Assembly (NCBI GenBank): GCA_031553495.1
Contig: JAVBLN010000011.1
Span: 1-64,000, forward strand
Length of the DNA stretch: 64,000 bases
Origin: Pinibacter sp031553495
GTDB taxonomy: Bacteria; Bacteroidota; Bacteroidia; Chitinophagales; Chitinophagaceae
Direction: 5' to 3'
The notes under the pieces were generated by a model. That model was given only the letters and a program-made list of their open reading frames with translations, did no database searches and was not told the DNA's origin. Below, one piece after another: positions 33,382-42,774 of this stretch (position 1 is its first letter; each line of letters opens with the position of its first letter). A program made the translations under genes and the position numbers.

Positions 33382-35123
33382 ATTTTAATGAACTAAAAAT
33401 TATAATCAGCAATTTTGATTGGGCGCAATTTCACTTCTTACGTCCCCAAGCGCTTTATTTATTTTATGTCCTGGCATTTGTAACAATTTTACTGATCATT
33501 GGAAACAAGGAAAGAAAACAATGGAAAAAATCGATAGCAGCATCGTTACGGCCATACATGTTTACCAAAAGTAACCGGTGGGCCATTGTATTACCATTAT
33601 TGCTGTTTGTAACAGGCGCATCGCTGGGCATTATAGGATTGGCAGGCCCAACGTGGAAGAAAAAAGAGATACCGGGAGAAAAAGTTCAGGCAGTGGTTCT
33701 CATAGCGCTGGATCTTTCAAAATCGATGCTGGCAAAAGATATTGAACCCAGCAGGCTGGAACGTGCCAAATTTAAAATTAGTGATTTTGTGGATGCAAAT
33801 CCCAGGGCCAGGGCGGGGCTAATAGCTTTTGCCGGAACAACGCATACGGTACTACCTTTTACCGGTGATTACAAACTAATTAAACATCACGCACAAAGTC
33901 TTGCCAACAGAGAAATGCCGGTTCAGGGTACCAATATGCAAATACTGGTAGCTGCCATTGATACCATGATGCAACGGGTACTGGCACCAAGCACTATATT
34001 ATTAATGACAGACGCTATTACTCAGGAAGACGCAATTACACTTACTAATTATATCGACAACAGCATACATCACCTTGAGATATTATTGCTCTCAACGCCA
34101 AATGGCGCGCCAGTGCCGGGTTTCAGCCACATAGTTTCCAAACAGGATCCTAATGTATTATCAAATCTTGAACAGGACAGTAAAATACATATTACACCAA
34201 TAACGCTCGACAAGTCGGATGTGGAAGGCATTGCAAAACGCATAAGAGACAAACTCGTTTTTGAAAAAGATAGAAAACAGGATGAAAAAGAATGGGATGA
34301 TATGGGTTGGTTACTGGTAATACCGTCCCTGGTTATTGCAGCATTTTGGTTTAGAAAAGGATGGGTTATACAATGGAGTTGGATACTGTTTGCGTGTTTA
34401 TTATTTAGTTCATGCGGTTTAAAAAGCAGACATCCGGATTGGTGGTACACAAAAGATTACCAGGGACAATTGTACACTAACGTAAATGAATATGCTAAAT
34501 CCGCGGAAACGTTTGAGAATAATACCCGAAAAGCGATAGCTTATTTTAAAGCCGGAGATTACGAGACCGCCGCAGAACTTTTTGAAATGGATACATCGGC
34601 CGCATCGCAGTACGACCGGGGACTTGCACTAGCAAAACTTGGACGGTATACTGAAGCTATTTCTGTTTTTGAGAAAGTGGAAACTATTGATCCGGCATTT
34701 AAGGATAAAGTCAGCAACAGTATTTTGAAAACCCGGCAACAAAAAATGAAGGTTGATTCTCTCATAAAATTCGATCCTCAGAAAGCGAAGGAATTAGCAG
34801 AAAATAAAAAGAATGAAAAGAAGGATGCGTTAAAGGAAAGAAAAGCGAAATCGGAAGATGAGCAATTATCATCTGACACGCAGGTAAAAAAGCTGCCAAA
34901 CTTTGGAAGCCGTGTAACAGATGAGGTGCAATCGACCATACATAAATATAAAGAAGCCAAGTTTCCGCCCAAAGATTTTAAACTGGAGAAACAAGAATCT
35001 ACGGAGGATAAAATTCTGATGCAAAAAACCAATGCCGACCCCGGAGAATTTTTACACCGTCGATTTGAATTGCAACGAATGCGTTATTACAAAAACGTAA
35101 AACCCGGAAAAGAAAGTTGGTAA
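33378..35123 (+). CDS. BatB-BatC fusion: VWA plus TPR protein
   Basis: 581 residues. N-terminal helices, then a VWA domain with an intact metal site (ALDLSKS, Asp112/Ser114/Ser116) and helices at about 309-325 and 333-345. The second helix ends in LFACLLFSSCGLKS, which looks like a lipoprotein signal and Cys346. After it follow a periplasmic TPR part (AIAYFKAGDYETAAELFE, YDRGLALAKLGRYTEAISVFEK) and a Lys/Glu-rich tail. The arrangement suggests batB and a lipoprotein or exported batC joined in frame. It overlaps BatA by 4 nt and BatD by 7 nt. Confidence 0.85.
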   Translation: MNFNELKIIISNFDWAQFHFLRPQALYLFYVLAFVTILLIIGNKERKQWKKSIAASLRPYMFTKSNRWAIVLPLLLFVTGASLGIIGLAGPTWKKKEIPGEKVQAVVLIALDLSKSMLAKDIEPSRLERAKFKISDFVDANPRARAGLIAFAGTTHTVLPFTGDYKLIKHHAQSLANREMPVQGTNMQILVAAIDTMMQRVLAPSTILLMTDAITQEDAITLTNYIDNSIHHLEILLLSTPNGAPVPGFSHIVSKQDPNVLSNLEQDSKIHITPITLDKSDVEGIAKRIRDKLVFEKDRKQDEKEWDDMGWLLVIPSLVIAAFWFRKGWVIQWSWILFACLLFSSCGLKSRHPDWWYTKDYQGQLYTNVNEYAKSAETFENNTRKAIAYFKAGDYETAAELFEMDTSAASQYDRGLALAKLGRYTEAISVFEKVETIDPAFKDKVSNSILKTRQQKMKVDSLIKFDPQKAKELAENKKNEKKDALKERKAKSEDEQLSSDTQVKKLPNFGSRVTDEVQSTIHKYKEAKFPPKDFKLEKQESTEDKILMQKTNADPGEFLHRRFELQRMRYYKNVKPGKESW

Positions 35124-36475
35124 AAAGAATCACCATATTTTTTGTTATAGGCATGCTTATAGGCAGCGCCGCGAAGGCACAAGATTGTTTTGCCCGTATT
35201 GAGTTGAATAAAAGGACGGTGTATGTGCAGCAACCATTCAGAATAACAGTTCGGGTTTTAACAAAAACCTGGTACACCGCTCCACTTGATTTTGATAATA
35301 TTCAGATTCCCAACTCATTCATTCTACCATTCGACAGAACATTCTCATCAATGTTTACAGTTGGAAATGTGCAGTATGCCGGGTTGGAATTTTATTACAT
35401 TGTCTTTCCGTACAAGGCAGGTACATTCACCATTCCACCTATTCATATTGTGGCCACCACTCCTCCTGAAGGTAGTTCGGAAAGCCGTAAGGTTACATTA
35501 ACTACAGCACCTCAAAAGATAATTGTAAAAGATGTTCCCCCAAGTTTGAAAAAGGAAAGCTGGTTTGTGGCAAAAGATGTCAGCATATCTGAAAGCTGGA
35601 ATAAACCTATGAATAATATAAAAGTAGGCGATGTTATCACCAGAACGATCACAATAAATGCAAAAGGCACATTACCGCAATTTATTCCAGAAATAGCCAA
35701 AGAAAAACCGGCATGGGCCAGCATATATCCGGATGAAGCAGAATTGGATGATACCCGTGATGAAAACGATGCCAACGGAAGACGTATTGAATCAATTACT
35801 TACCTGTTGGAAAAAGCAGGTAAGTACCAGGTTCCACAAATAAAAGTAACATGGTGGAATCCTAATAACAGCCGCATATATTCAAAGATCACGGCTCCTT
35901 TAAGCATCAATATTAAAGAGAATCCAAATCTTGGCATATTAACCACTTTAAAAGACAGCCTCCAGGCACAACAAAAAAACCAGCCGCAGAACAAAGCAGA
36001 AAAAAAGACATTCCTGGTACTAGGTATACCGTGGTATTGGTTCACACTTTATGCGCTAACAGCAATTTCAATATTATATATTCTAATTCGCTTAACAATT
36101 CGCATGGTAAAATGGTTATTATTAAAACGAAGGCATTATTTACAAAGCGAATACTACAGTTTTCTGAAATTCATGCGTTTGCCGATTAACTCGAACAAGC
36201 TGATTGCCGCTCTTTATAACTGGTGGGACAAATCGAAAATAGTGAATAGGTCGCCTTCTGTAATGGCAACATTTAAGAAAGAGAATGAAAATGAAATGAT
36301 TGATGAATTACAAAACATTTACGGTCACAAATATAAAAATGGTGATAGTTCCTTAGTTAATACCGAAGAAAAGAAATTTAAATCAAACATCAAGAAATAC
36401 AGAAACGATAAACATGATCTATCAAATGAAAAAACAGCAAACATATCTTCAGACCAACAATTATGGAACATTTAA
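35117..36475 (+). CDS. batD: BatD-type protein (TTG start)
   Basis: 452 residues. The best start is TTG at 35117, inside the end of the previous gene, because it gives a full signal peptide (MVKRITIFFVIGMLIGSAAKAQ). The next ATG (35153) would remove most of it. Repeated Ig-like BatD domains (IELNKRTVYVQQPFRITV, VGDVITRTITINAKGTLPQFIPEI), a membrane helix at about 301-322 and a cytoplasmic C-terminal region complete the family layout. It is the last Bat gene, 10 nt before the HAD gene. Confidence 0.85.
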   Translation: MVKRITIFFVIGMLIGSAAKAQDCFARIELNKRTVYVQQPFRITVRVLTKTWYTAPLDFDNIQIPNSFILPFDRTFSSMFTVGNVQYAGLEFYYIVFPYKAGTFTIPPIHIVATTPPEGSSESRKVTLTTAPQKIIVKDVPPSLKKESWFVAKDVSISESWNKPMNNIKVGDVITRTITINAKGTLPQFIPEIAKEKPAWASIYPDEAELDDTRDENDANGRRIESITYLLEKAGKYQVPQIKVTWWNPNNSRIYSKITAPLSINIKENPNLGILTTLKDSLQAQQKNQPQNKAEKKTFLVLGIPWYWFTLYALTAISILYILIRLTIRMVKWLLLKRRHYLQSEYYSFLKFMRLPINSNKLIAALYNWWDKSKIVNRSPSVMATFKKENENEMIDELQNIYGHKYKNGDSSLVNTEEKKFKSNIKKYRNDKHDLSNEKTANISSDQQLWNI

Positions 36476-36485
36476 ATCATTATGT

Positions 36486-37460
36486 ATGAAGCAATTAATT
36501 TTAAAGTTTTTTTTCGTCACTATAACGACACTCTCCGTTCAGTCATCATTTTCACAGGATCCGCTTCCTTCATGGAATGATGACACACTTAAGGCCGCTA
36601 TAATATCTTATGTAAAAAGTATAACAACCGAAGGACTTCCAACTTATGTGCCCGTGGAAGATCGTATTGCAACATTTGATAATGATGGCACATTGTGGTG
36701 TGAAAAGCCTGTGATTCAAGGACTTTTCGCTTTATATCGAGCAAAACAAATGACAAAGAATGATCCATCGCTGGCAACAGAGCAACCATATAAAGCAATT
36801 GTATCCAACGACACTTCTTACTTAAACCATATGAATGAGTTGGATATAATCAAACTGTTTGATGCCACCAACACAGGCATGATGCAATCTGAATACAAAC
36901 AATTTGTAAAAGAGTTTTTCGAAAAAGCCAAAACACCCACAGGGCGATCGATAGCGGAAATGGTATATCAGCCGCAGGTAGAACTGCTACAATATTTGCG
37001 CAGTAACGGTTTTAAAACATTCATTTGCTCAGGCGGAACAGTTGACTTTATGCGTGAAATATCCATGAAATATTATGGCATTCCTTCGGAACAGGTCATC
37101 GGTTCGCAATTTCTGTATATGTATAAAGACAACGCAGGCCAAAATGATATCTACAGGATGCCCAAGTTGCAAACATTGAACGATAAAGAACTTAAACCTG
37201 TGAACATTCAATACTACATAGGTAAGCGGCCAATTTTCGCCTGTGGCAATGAAGGCGGTGGCGGAGATATTTATATGCTTCGTTTTTCACAAGGCAGCTC
37301 CTACCCTTCTTTTCAATTATTAATAAATCATGATGATAAAGTACGTGAATACTATTACCAGGAAAAGGATAACAAATCGCTTGACTGGGCAAAAAAATAC
37401 GGCTGGCATGTAGTAAGTATGAAAGGGAATTGGAAAACAATCTTTGTTAAAGAAAAATAA
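36486..37460 (+). CDS. Exported HAD-superfamily phosphatase
   Basis: 324 residues from the ATG at 36486, giving a signal peptide (to SSFSQ, about residue 24). HAD motif I is TFDNDGTLWCEK (Asp65, Asp67), motif II is FICSGGTVDFMREI, and motif IV is CGNEGGGGDIYML. Phosphoserine-phosphatase-like HAD enzymes are mostly cytoplasmic, so export is notable. It follows BatD by 10 nt and precedes an outer-membrane channel gene by 23 nt, so it may be read with both. The substrate is unknown. Confidence 0.8.
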   Translation: MKQLILKFFFVTITTLSVQSSFSQDPLPSWNDDTLKAAIISYVKSITTEGLPTYVPVEDRIATFDNDGTLWCEKPVIQGLFALYRAKQMTKNDPSLATEQPYKAIVSNDTSYLNHMNELDIIKLFDATNTGMMQSEYKQFVKEFFEKAKTPTGRSIAEMVYQPQVELLQYLRSNGFKTFICSGGTVDFMREISMKYYGIPSEQVIGSQFLYMYKDNAGQNDIYRMPKLQTLNDKELKPVNIQYYIGKRPIFACGNEGGGGDIYMLRFSQGSSYPSFQLLINHDDKVREYYYQEKDNKSLDWAKKYGWHVVSMKGNWKTIFVKEK

Positions 37461-37483
37461 TTCATCCCACCAAAAAGAGCAAT

Positions 37484-38458
37484 ATGGAAACAAAAAGTAT
37501 CATAATTGTATGCATGCTGCTTGGTGCATTATTAACAGGTAACATTAATGCATTTTCGCAGTTAAAAGGAGATCATATACTTGGTGATGCAGGCTTGCAA
37601 GCAGGAACGCAGGCCCCTCCATCAATTACTATAGCAGTTCCTGTATATAATTATCATACGTCGAAATATTTGAACAGCGATAAAACAGAGCTAAGTTCAT
37701 CACCTGATGTAAATATGTTTTTAGTAGGCTTAGGCGCTTCAATTGTTACAGATATTAAAATTCTCAAAGCAAATTATGGCGCCACATTATTATTTGCATT
37801 TGCCAGTAACAAGATAGATGGCAACATGGTGCATTCAAGCACTTCGCTGGCTTTTACTGACATGTATGTGCAACCATTACAACTTGGCTGGAAAACCAAA
37901 CATGCCGATTTTGTTTTTGGATATGCCTTATATATTCCTACAGGTAAATATGCAGTTGGAGGTACAGACAATGCAGGAATGGGTATGTGGAGTAATGAAA
38001 TTTCAGCAGGTTCCACTGTTTATTTTGACAAGAAAAAAACATTCAATTTTTCAACGCTTTTATCATATGCATTAAACAGTAAAAAGAAGGATTCTGAAAT
38101 AAAGACAGGCAATGTATTAAGTATAGAAGGCGGACTGGGAAAAACGTTTTATAAATCTGTAAAAGGATTACAAGTACCAAGAATCTTTAATGTGGGAATG
38201 GTGTACTATATGCAATTCAAAACAACGAGTGACAAGATACCGGTAGGTCAAACAACGTTCTATGGCGATAAGGATCACATTTATGCACTTGGAGCCGAAG
38301 CAAATACATTTTTCCCAAAACTGGAAGCTGCGCTGGGAGTGAGATGGCTTGGGGAATTAGGTGCAAAAAACAGGTTCCAGGGAAATACCTGGTTCGTAAC
38401 ACTTGGGAAAATTATCAATACGCATAAACATAAAACCTCTGCTAAACCGGAAAGTTAA
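37484..38458 (+). CDS. Outer-membrane channel, SphA/MetA-pathway type
   Basis: 324 residues. Signal peptide to about NAFSQ (residue 26), then a barrel with GDAGLQAGTQAPPSITIAVP, DMYVQPLQLGWKTKHADFVFGYALYIPTGKY and a closing WLGELGAKNRFQGNTWFVTLG. This pattern matches the 'phenol MetA-pathway'/SphA-like outer-membrane proteins thought to let hydrophobic or aromatic substrates pass. It is the second gene after the Bat operon, close behind the exported HAD. Confidence 0.7.
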   Translation: METKSIIIVCMLLGALLTGNINAFSQLKGDHILGDAGLQAGTQAPPSITIAVPVYNYHTSKYLNSDKTELSSSPDVNMFLVGLGASIVTDIKILKANYGATLLFAFASNKIDGNMVHSSTSLAFTDMYVQPLQLGWKTKHADFVFGYALYIPTGKYAVGGTDNAGMGMWSNEISAGSTVYFDKKKTFNFSTLLSYALNSKKKDSEIKTGNVLSIEGGLGKTFYKSVKGLQVPRIFNVGMVYYMQFKTTSDKIPVGQTTFYGDKDHIYALGAEANTFFPKLEAALGVRWLGELGAKNRFQGNTWFVTLGKIINTHKHKTSAKPES

Positions 38459-38501
38459 CTCTGCATAAGAACTCCGTCCTATAATATCAATATATACTCA
38501 C

Positions 38502-39545
38502 ATGAAAAAAATTGTAATTAGCATATGCATTGCCGTTATGCTGCTTCAAACAGCAGAAACATTTGCCCAGGCAGGTGCCGGTAGCAAATATGGGCCAAAA
38601 CAACAAGAATATGTAGATAGTATCAAAAATTCAGATTACAAATGGAAACTCCCGGTACTTGGCAAAAAATTATCAGCTAAAGGTTTTGATCTTCCATACA
38701 ATTCAGGCATTATGCTTAATCCGTTTATTGGTAAACAAAAAGTATTGATCAGTGATCTAAAAGTTGGCTTTAATGATCATCCTCCTGTGCCTTTGGACTT
38801 TGTGAAATTTGGAGATGTGGAAGCTAAAACCCAGGCTATTACTGTTCGCCCCGATGTTTGGATACTTCCCTTCTTCGATCTGTATGCAATAGCCGGTGTT
38901 TCATATGCGCAAACCAACGTTTCAATTATTGCGCCATTTACGATGAACACAAATGCAAAATTTAATGGTACCACACTTGGCTTGGGTACCACATTTGCTG
39001 CAGGTTATCATGGTATTATTTGCATTGTGGACGTTAATCATACATGGACCAATATGGATAAAATTAAAGGTTCGATAAAAGCCAGTATGGTTGATGCACG
39101 CTTAGGTATGAATTTCCTTTTTAAAAACAAACCTTATAGAAGCATCGCAGTGTGGGTTGGCGGACAAGGTATGTTTATTAACCGCACTACAGAAGGCTCA
39201 ATAGATCTTAGTGATCTGAAAACTAATGCTACCAGGGAAGATATGGAAGGCATAGCAAATGAAACATCTGACTGGTACAACAGCTTAACGCCTGCACAAA
39301 AAACAGTAATGAAACAAATTGCACAGGGAGTTGTTGAAAGAATAAACGGAGGTGGCAGTAAGGATCTTATTATAACCTATTCACTGGTTAAAAAACCAGT
39401 TTCAAACTGGAGTATGTGTGCTGGTGGACAATTCCAACTTAGTCATAAATGGCAACTTAGAACCGAAGTCGGATTCTTCGGTGGAAGAAGTTCGTTTCTT
39501 CTTTCATGCAGTTATAGATTCAGATGGTTCAAAAGCCATAAATAA
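38502..39545 (+). CDS. Outer-membrane barrel protein, unknown family
   Basis: 347 residues with a signal peptide (to TFAQ, residue 23). Alternating strands (DLYAIAGVSYAQTNVSI, TTFAAGYHGIICIVDVNHTWTNMD) and a final FLLSCSYRFRWF suggest a barrel, with an inserted helical part at about 230-285 (DLKTNATREDMEGIAN). I do not recognise the family. It is 43 nt after the SphA-like gene and 24 nt before a BamA-like gene, so it is part of the same unit. Confidence 0.6.
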   Translation: MKKIVISICIAVMLLQTAETFAQAGAGSKYGPKQQEYVDSIKNSDYKWKLPVLGKKLSAKGFDLPYNSGIMLNPFIGKQKVLISDLKVGFNDHPPVPLDFVKFGDVEAKTQAITVRPDVWILPFFDLYAIAGVSYAQTNVSIIAPFTMNTNAKFNGTTLGLGTTFAAGYHGIICIVDVNHTWTNMDKIKGSIKASMVDARLGMNFLFKNKPYRSIAVWVGGQGMFINRTTEGSIDLSDLKTNATREDMEGIANETSDWYNSLTPAQKTVMKQIAQGVVERINGGGSKDLIITYSLVKKPVSNWSMCAGGQFQLSHKWQLRTEVGFFGGRSSFLLSCSYRFRWFKSHK

Positions 39546-39569
39546 TTTGAATTATGCAATTCATTCCTT

Positions 39570-40736
39570 ATGCGAAATACAAACTATAAAACCATCATTC
39601 TTTTAACCGCACTTTTAATATGCGGCATCGCTAAAGCGCAGCATAAGAAAATGCATATATCAACAAAAGATTCTTTAGATGGTGCTTTCGATCTAAGTGA
39701 TTATATTATAGAAGCAAAAGGATTTTTACCAGTTCCAATTATAATTACAGAGCCTGCTGTTGGCGGTTTTGGTGGTGGCATTATTCCCATTTTCATTCAA
39801 CCACAAAGACCATACATCGATTCAGTAAAAGGTAAAAGAATTATAACTCCGGTACCGCCCACCATAACAGGAGGAATGGGTATGTACACTGTAAATAACT
39901 CATGGGGATTGGCGGCCTTTCGCACCGGCACGCTAACAAAAAGCCGCATTAAATATATTATTGGTGGTGGCTACGGAAATATAAATATGTCGTTTTATAA
40001 AACATTACCTTCATTAGGTGATAAAGAGTTTTCATTTAATTTCAAAACGATCCCTGCTGTAGTTCAGGCTACAAAACGCTTAGGATTTTCAAATTGGTAT
40101 GCCGGTCTAAAATATCTTTTTTTAAAAACGGATGTTAAGTACACCGGAGATAGAATTTTGCCGCCGGACTTTGCAAAGCCAATTGAATATTCAAGTATTG
40201 TAAGCCAGCTTGGCGCAGTGGTTGAGCTTGACAGCCGCGATAATATTTTTACTCCCAACAATGGCGTAAAAGTGCATTTTGATGCGATCAGATCCGATAA
40301 TATTTTCGGTAGCGATTACGACTTTTGGCACCTGAATTATTATATGTATGCTTATAAAAGTATTTCCAAAAAATTAGTTGGCGGATGGCGTTTAGATGGT
40401 CAGCAATCTTTTGGCGATCAACCATTTTATGTAAAACCATTTCTTGATATGCGCGGTGTTCCTGCTGAAAGGTACCAAGGCAATGCAGATATTCTTACCG
40501 AGCTGGAAGCCCGCTGGGATTTTTTCAGGCGCTGGAGTATTATGCTGTATGGCGGTACAGGAAAGGCTTTTGATGATTGGAAAGACTTTGGCAGCAGCAA
40601 ATGGGTGTACACTTACGGCACAGGATTTCGCTATTTAATTGCCCGGAAATTAAAACTGCGTATGGGCGTTGACGTAGCTTTCAGTAATTCGGACTGGGCC
40701 TACTACATAATATTTGGCAGCAGTTGGCTAAAATAG
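39570..40736 (+). CDS. BamA/TamA-like barrel protein (surface-antigen family)
   Basis: 388 residues. Signal peptide (to AKAQ, residue 23), then the C-terminal 16-strand barrel domain typical of the Omp85 surface-antigen family: QLGAVVELDSRDNIFTPNNGVKVHFDA, LVGGWRLDGQQSFGDQPFYVKPFLDMRGVPAERYQGN and a final FGSSWLK. No POTRA domains are present, so it is not BamA itself. Its role is unknown. Confidence 0.75.
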   Translation: MRNTNYKTIILLTALLICGIAKAQHKKMHISTKDSLDGAFDLSDYIIEAKGFLPVPIIITEPAVGGFGGGIIPIFIQPQRPYIDSVKGKRIITPVPPTITGGMGMYTVNNSWGLAAFRTGTLTKSRIKYIIGGGYGNINMSFYKTLPSLGDKEFSFNFKTIPAVVQATKRLGFSNWYAGLKYLFLKTDVKYTGDRILPPDFAKPIEYSSIVSQLGAVVELDSRDNIFTPNNGVKVHFDAIRSDNIFGSDYDFWHLNYYMYAYKSISKKLVGGWRLDGQQSFGDQPFYVKPFLDMRGVPAERYQGNADILTELEARWDFFRRWSIMLYGGTGKAFDDWKDFGSSKWVYTYGTGFRYLIARKLKLRMGVDVAFSNSDWAYYIIFGSSWLK

Positions 40737-40800
40737 AACGATTAAAGTTATAGATGTATATACTTTACGCAGTATAAATTCTGGCACGAATGTTTGGCAT

Positions 40801-40868
40801 TGCTCAATAGAATTACTACAGTACAAGTGAGTGACACAACGATGTGTAATAGTAGCAATGCCGCTGAT
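40801..40868 (-). repeat. Core repeat, GTG subfamily, copy 12
   Basis: Full minus-strand copy. Its CCGGCGG-type end faces that of the GCG-subfamily copy at 40924, the reverse of the usual pair arrangement. Confidence 0.9.
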
Positions 40869-40923
40869 AACAAAAAATAACTACAACATTTTATACAGCT
40901 TAAGTATAATAGGAATTATTATG

Positions 40924-40990
40924 GGCCGGGCGGTAGAATAAGCATGGGGCATCGTTGCGTCGCACTCTTGTACCGTTGTAATGCTATTGA
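40924..40990 (+). repeat. Core repeat, GCG subfamily, copy f
   Basis: GGGCCGGGCGGTAGAATAAG, then ATCGTTGCGTCGCACTCTTG, then TACCGTTGTAATGCTATTGA. It mixes the GCG centre with the GTG-family right repeat. An ATG within it opens a false start for the next gene. Confidence 0.85.
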
Positions 40991-41028
40991 ACCACATTCA
41001 CAATTACAGAATCTTTAATTTAAAGAGT

Positions 41029-42201
41029 ATGAGTATTAAATGTTCATACAACTATTTAAAGTTGGCTGTTGTAGTAATGGCTACCGGTTTCTTTTACTCA
41101 ATCAACAGTGCAATGGCGCAGGATTCTGTTGCAATATCTGCAACTGATACCACAAGAAAAGAATCCAAGTTTGACAAATTTAACAAGAAAGCCGAAGCGC
41201 TTTTTAAAGTAATTCCTGTTCCGCTCATATCATTCTCCAGCGATGCGGGCACCACAATTGGATTGGCTAAGTTCAACCTGTTTCATCCTTCAAAAAAAGA
41301 TACACTTTCCAAACCATCAAAAATTTCAGGAGTGGTTACCTACTCCACCAAAGGAAGGATAAACGCATCTTTATCGAACGATCTTATTTTGCGCGAAAAC
41401 AAATACCTTATCATTAGCTATATAAATTATAAAAGAACACCTGAATATATTTTTGGAATTGGCAACGATGTTAGCAGAAAAGATAAAGAAGAAATTTCTG
41501 TAGACCGCATAAAATTTGTAACCAACCCCATGCGTCTTGTAGTGAAGAATTTATATGTTGGGCTCGCGCTTGATGCCTCGGATTATTTCAACATTAAGGC
41601 CGACTCCAACAGCTTTCTTATTAAAGATAATGTTACTGGCCTTGAAGGCGGGCCGAATATTGGTTTAGGTGTTTCCGTGGCGCTGGACAACAGAGACAAT
41701 CGCTATAATGCATATAAAGGTCATTTTATTTTAACCGACGTATTGTTTTATGAACCTTGGTTGGGAAGCAAATATCAATATTGGAAATTTGATTTTGATG
41801 CCAGGAAATATATCAATCCGTGGTTGAAACATGTGATTGCCATCCAAGCTACCACCACATATACCAACGGAAATGTTCCCTTTTATGAGTTAGCAAAATT
41901 AGGTGGTCCCGAAAAAATGAGAGGTTACTATGAAGGCGCTATCAGGGACAAAGTGTTGGTTGACGCGCAGGTAGAATACCGTATGCCTGTCTGGAATATT
42001 TTTGGAGTGGTGGGTTGGATCGGCACCGGTCGTGTAGCTGATAAATATTCTAACCTTACACTCAACGGATTTTGGCTCTCATACGGCGGAGGATTACGTA
42101 TTCGTGTAGATACAAAAAATAACACAAATCTCCGCTTTGACTGTGGCTTTGGCCCTCATGGCATTCGCGGCTTCTATATAGATTTTTCAGAAGCGTTTTA
42201 A
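41029..42201 (+). CDS. BamA/TamA-like barrel protein, second copy type
   Basis: 390 residues from the ATG at 41029, which begins an acceptable signal peptide (to NSAMAQ). The in-frame ATG at 40981 lies in repeat DNA. The barrel shows VSVALDNRDNRYNAYKGHFILTDVLFY, FYELAKLGGPEKMRGYYEGAIRDKVLVDAQVEYRMPVW and GGGLRIRVDTKNNTNLRFDCGFG, the surface-antigen pattern without POTRA domains. It is separated from the preceding BamA-like gene by a pair of core repeats. Confidence 0.78.
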   Translation: MSIKCSYNYLKLAVVVMATGFFYSINSAMAQDSVAISATDTTRKESKFDKFNKKAEALFKVIPVPLISFSSDAGTTIGLAKFNLFHPSKKDTLSKPSKISGVVTYSTKGRINASLSNDLILRENKYLIISYINYKRTPEYIFGIGNDVSRKDKEEISVDRIKFVTNPMRLVVKNLYVGLALDASDYFNIKADSNSFLIKDNVTGLEGGPNIGLGVSVALDNRDNRYNAYKGHFILTDVLFYEPWLGSKYQYWKFDFDARKYINPWLKHVIAIQATTTYTNGNVPFYELAKLGGPEKMRGYYEGAIRDKVLVDAQVEYRMPVWNIFGVVGWIGTGRVADKYSNLTLNGFWLSYGGGLRIRVDTKNNTNLRFDCGFGPHGIRGFYIDFSEAF

Positions 42202-42330
42202 GAGTTGCAAGACACGGAATGCAGTTGTCAATGGATTGTTATATTGAAGAATTTACGTATATTCATTATAGTTATAGTAGGTATAAAAACTCTTACGCTA
42301 CTCACAGGTAACAGACCGCTCTTCCTCTCT

Positions 42331-42768
42331 TCATTCATAAAACAATGAGCTAAATGGATTTATACAAGGTGTAGTATATGGGCCCCAGATCACACCTGTG
42401 TATTTGATCTCTTTGCGCTCATCCATTTTGTTCAAAAAGAAGTCTGTAGACAACAGGAAGCGAGAAACAATTTCATCACGATACATTTTATACTCTTCTT
42501 TAAAAGGAAGCGGAATATTTCGTGAGGATCTATATAACGCCAATAGTTTTTTCTTCTTTTCATTAAACCCCCATGGATTACTTTGAGATGCTTGTAAGGC
42601 AAATTTTTCAATCTCGCCTTGCTTAATATTCAAACCTTCAAGATCTGCATGCAAAATATCTATGATCACATTTTTGAAAGTAGCGAAAGTTTTAATTCCA
42701 ACATAACCAACGCCAACAGCCAGTATACTTGCAACAGAGAGTTTTATAAATCGTCTTCTACTTGTCAT
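42331..42768 (-). CDS. Gluconate 2-dehydrogenase subunit 3-like protein
   Basis: 145 residues. A Tat-like start (MTSRRRFIKLSVASILAVGVG) is followed by a region of the subunit-3 type: FALQASQSNPWGFNEKKKKLLALY, EEYKMYRDEIVSRFLLSTDFF. Such small subunits pair with GMC flavoproteins, and here the GMC gene ends 6 nt upstream on the same strand. It probably helps export or mature its partner. Confidence 0.7.
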   Translation of the reverse strand: MTSRRRFIKLSVASILAVGVGYVGIKTFATFKNVIIDILHADLEGLNIKQGEIEKFALQASQSNPWGFNEKKKKLLALYRSSRNIPLPFKEEYKMYRDEIVSRFLLSTDFFLNKMDERKEIKYTGVIWGPYTTPCINPFSSLFYE

Positions 42769-42774
42769 AAGAAG

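Noticed and set aside
39570..40736. BamA itself
   Set aside because: No POTRA domains and less than half the length; only the barrel part resembles the family.
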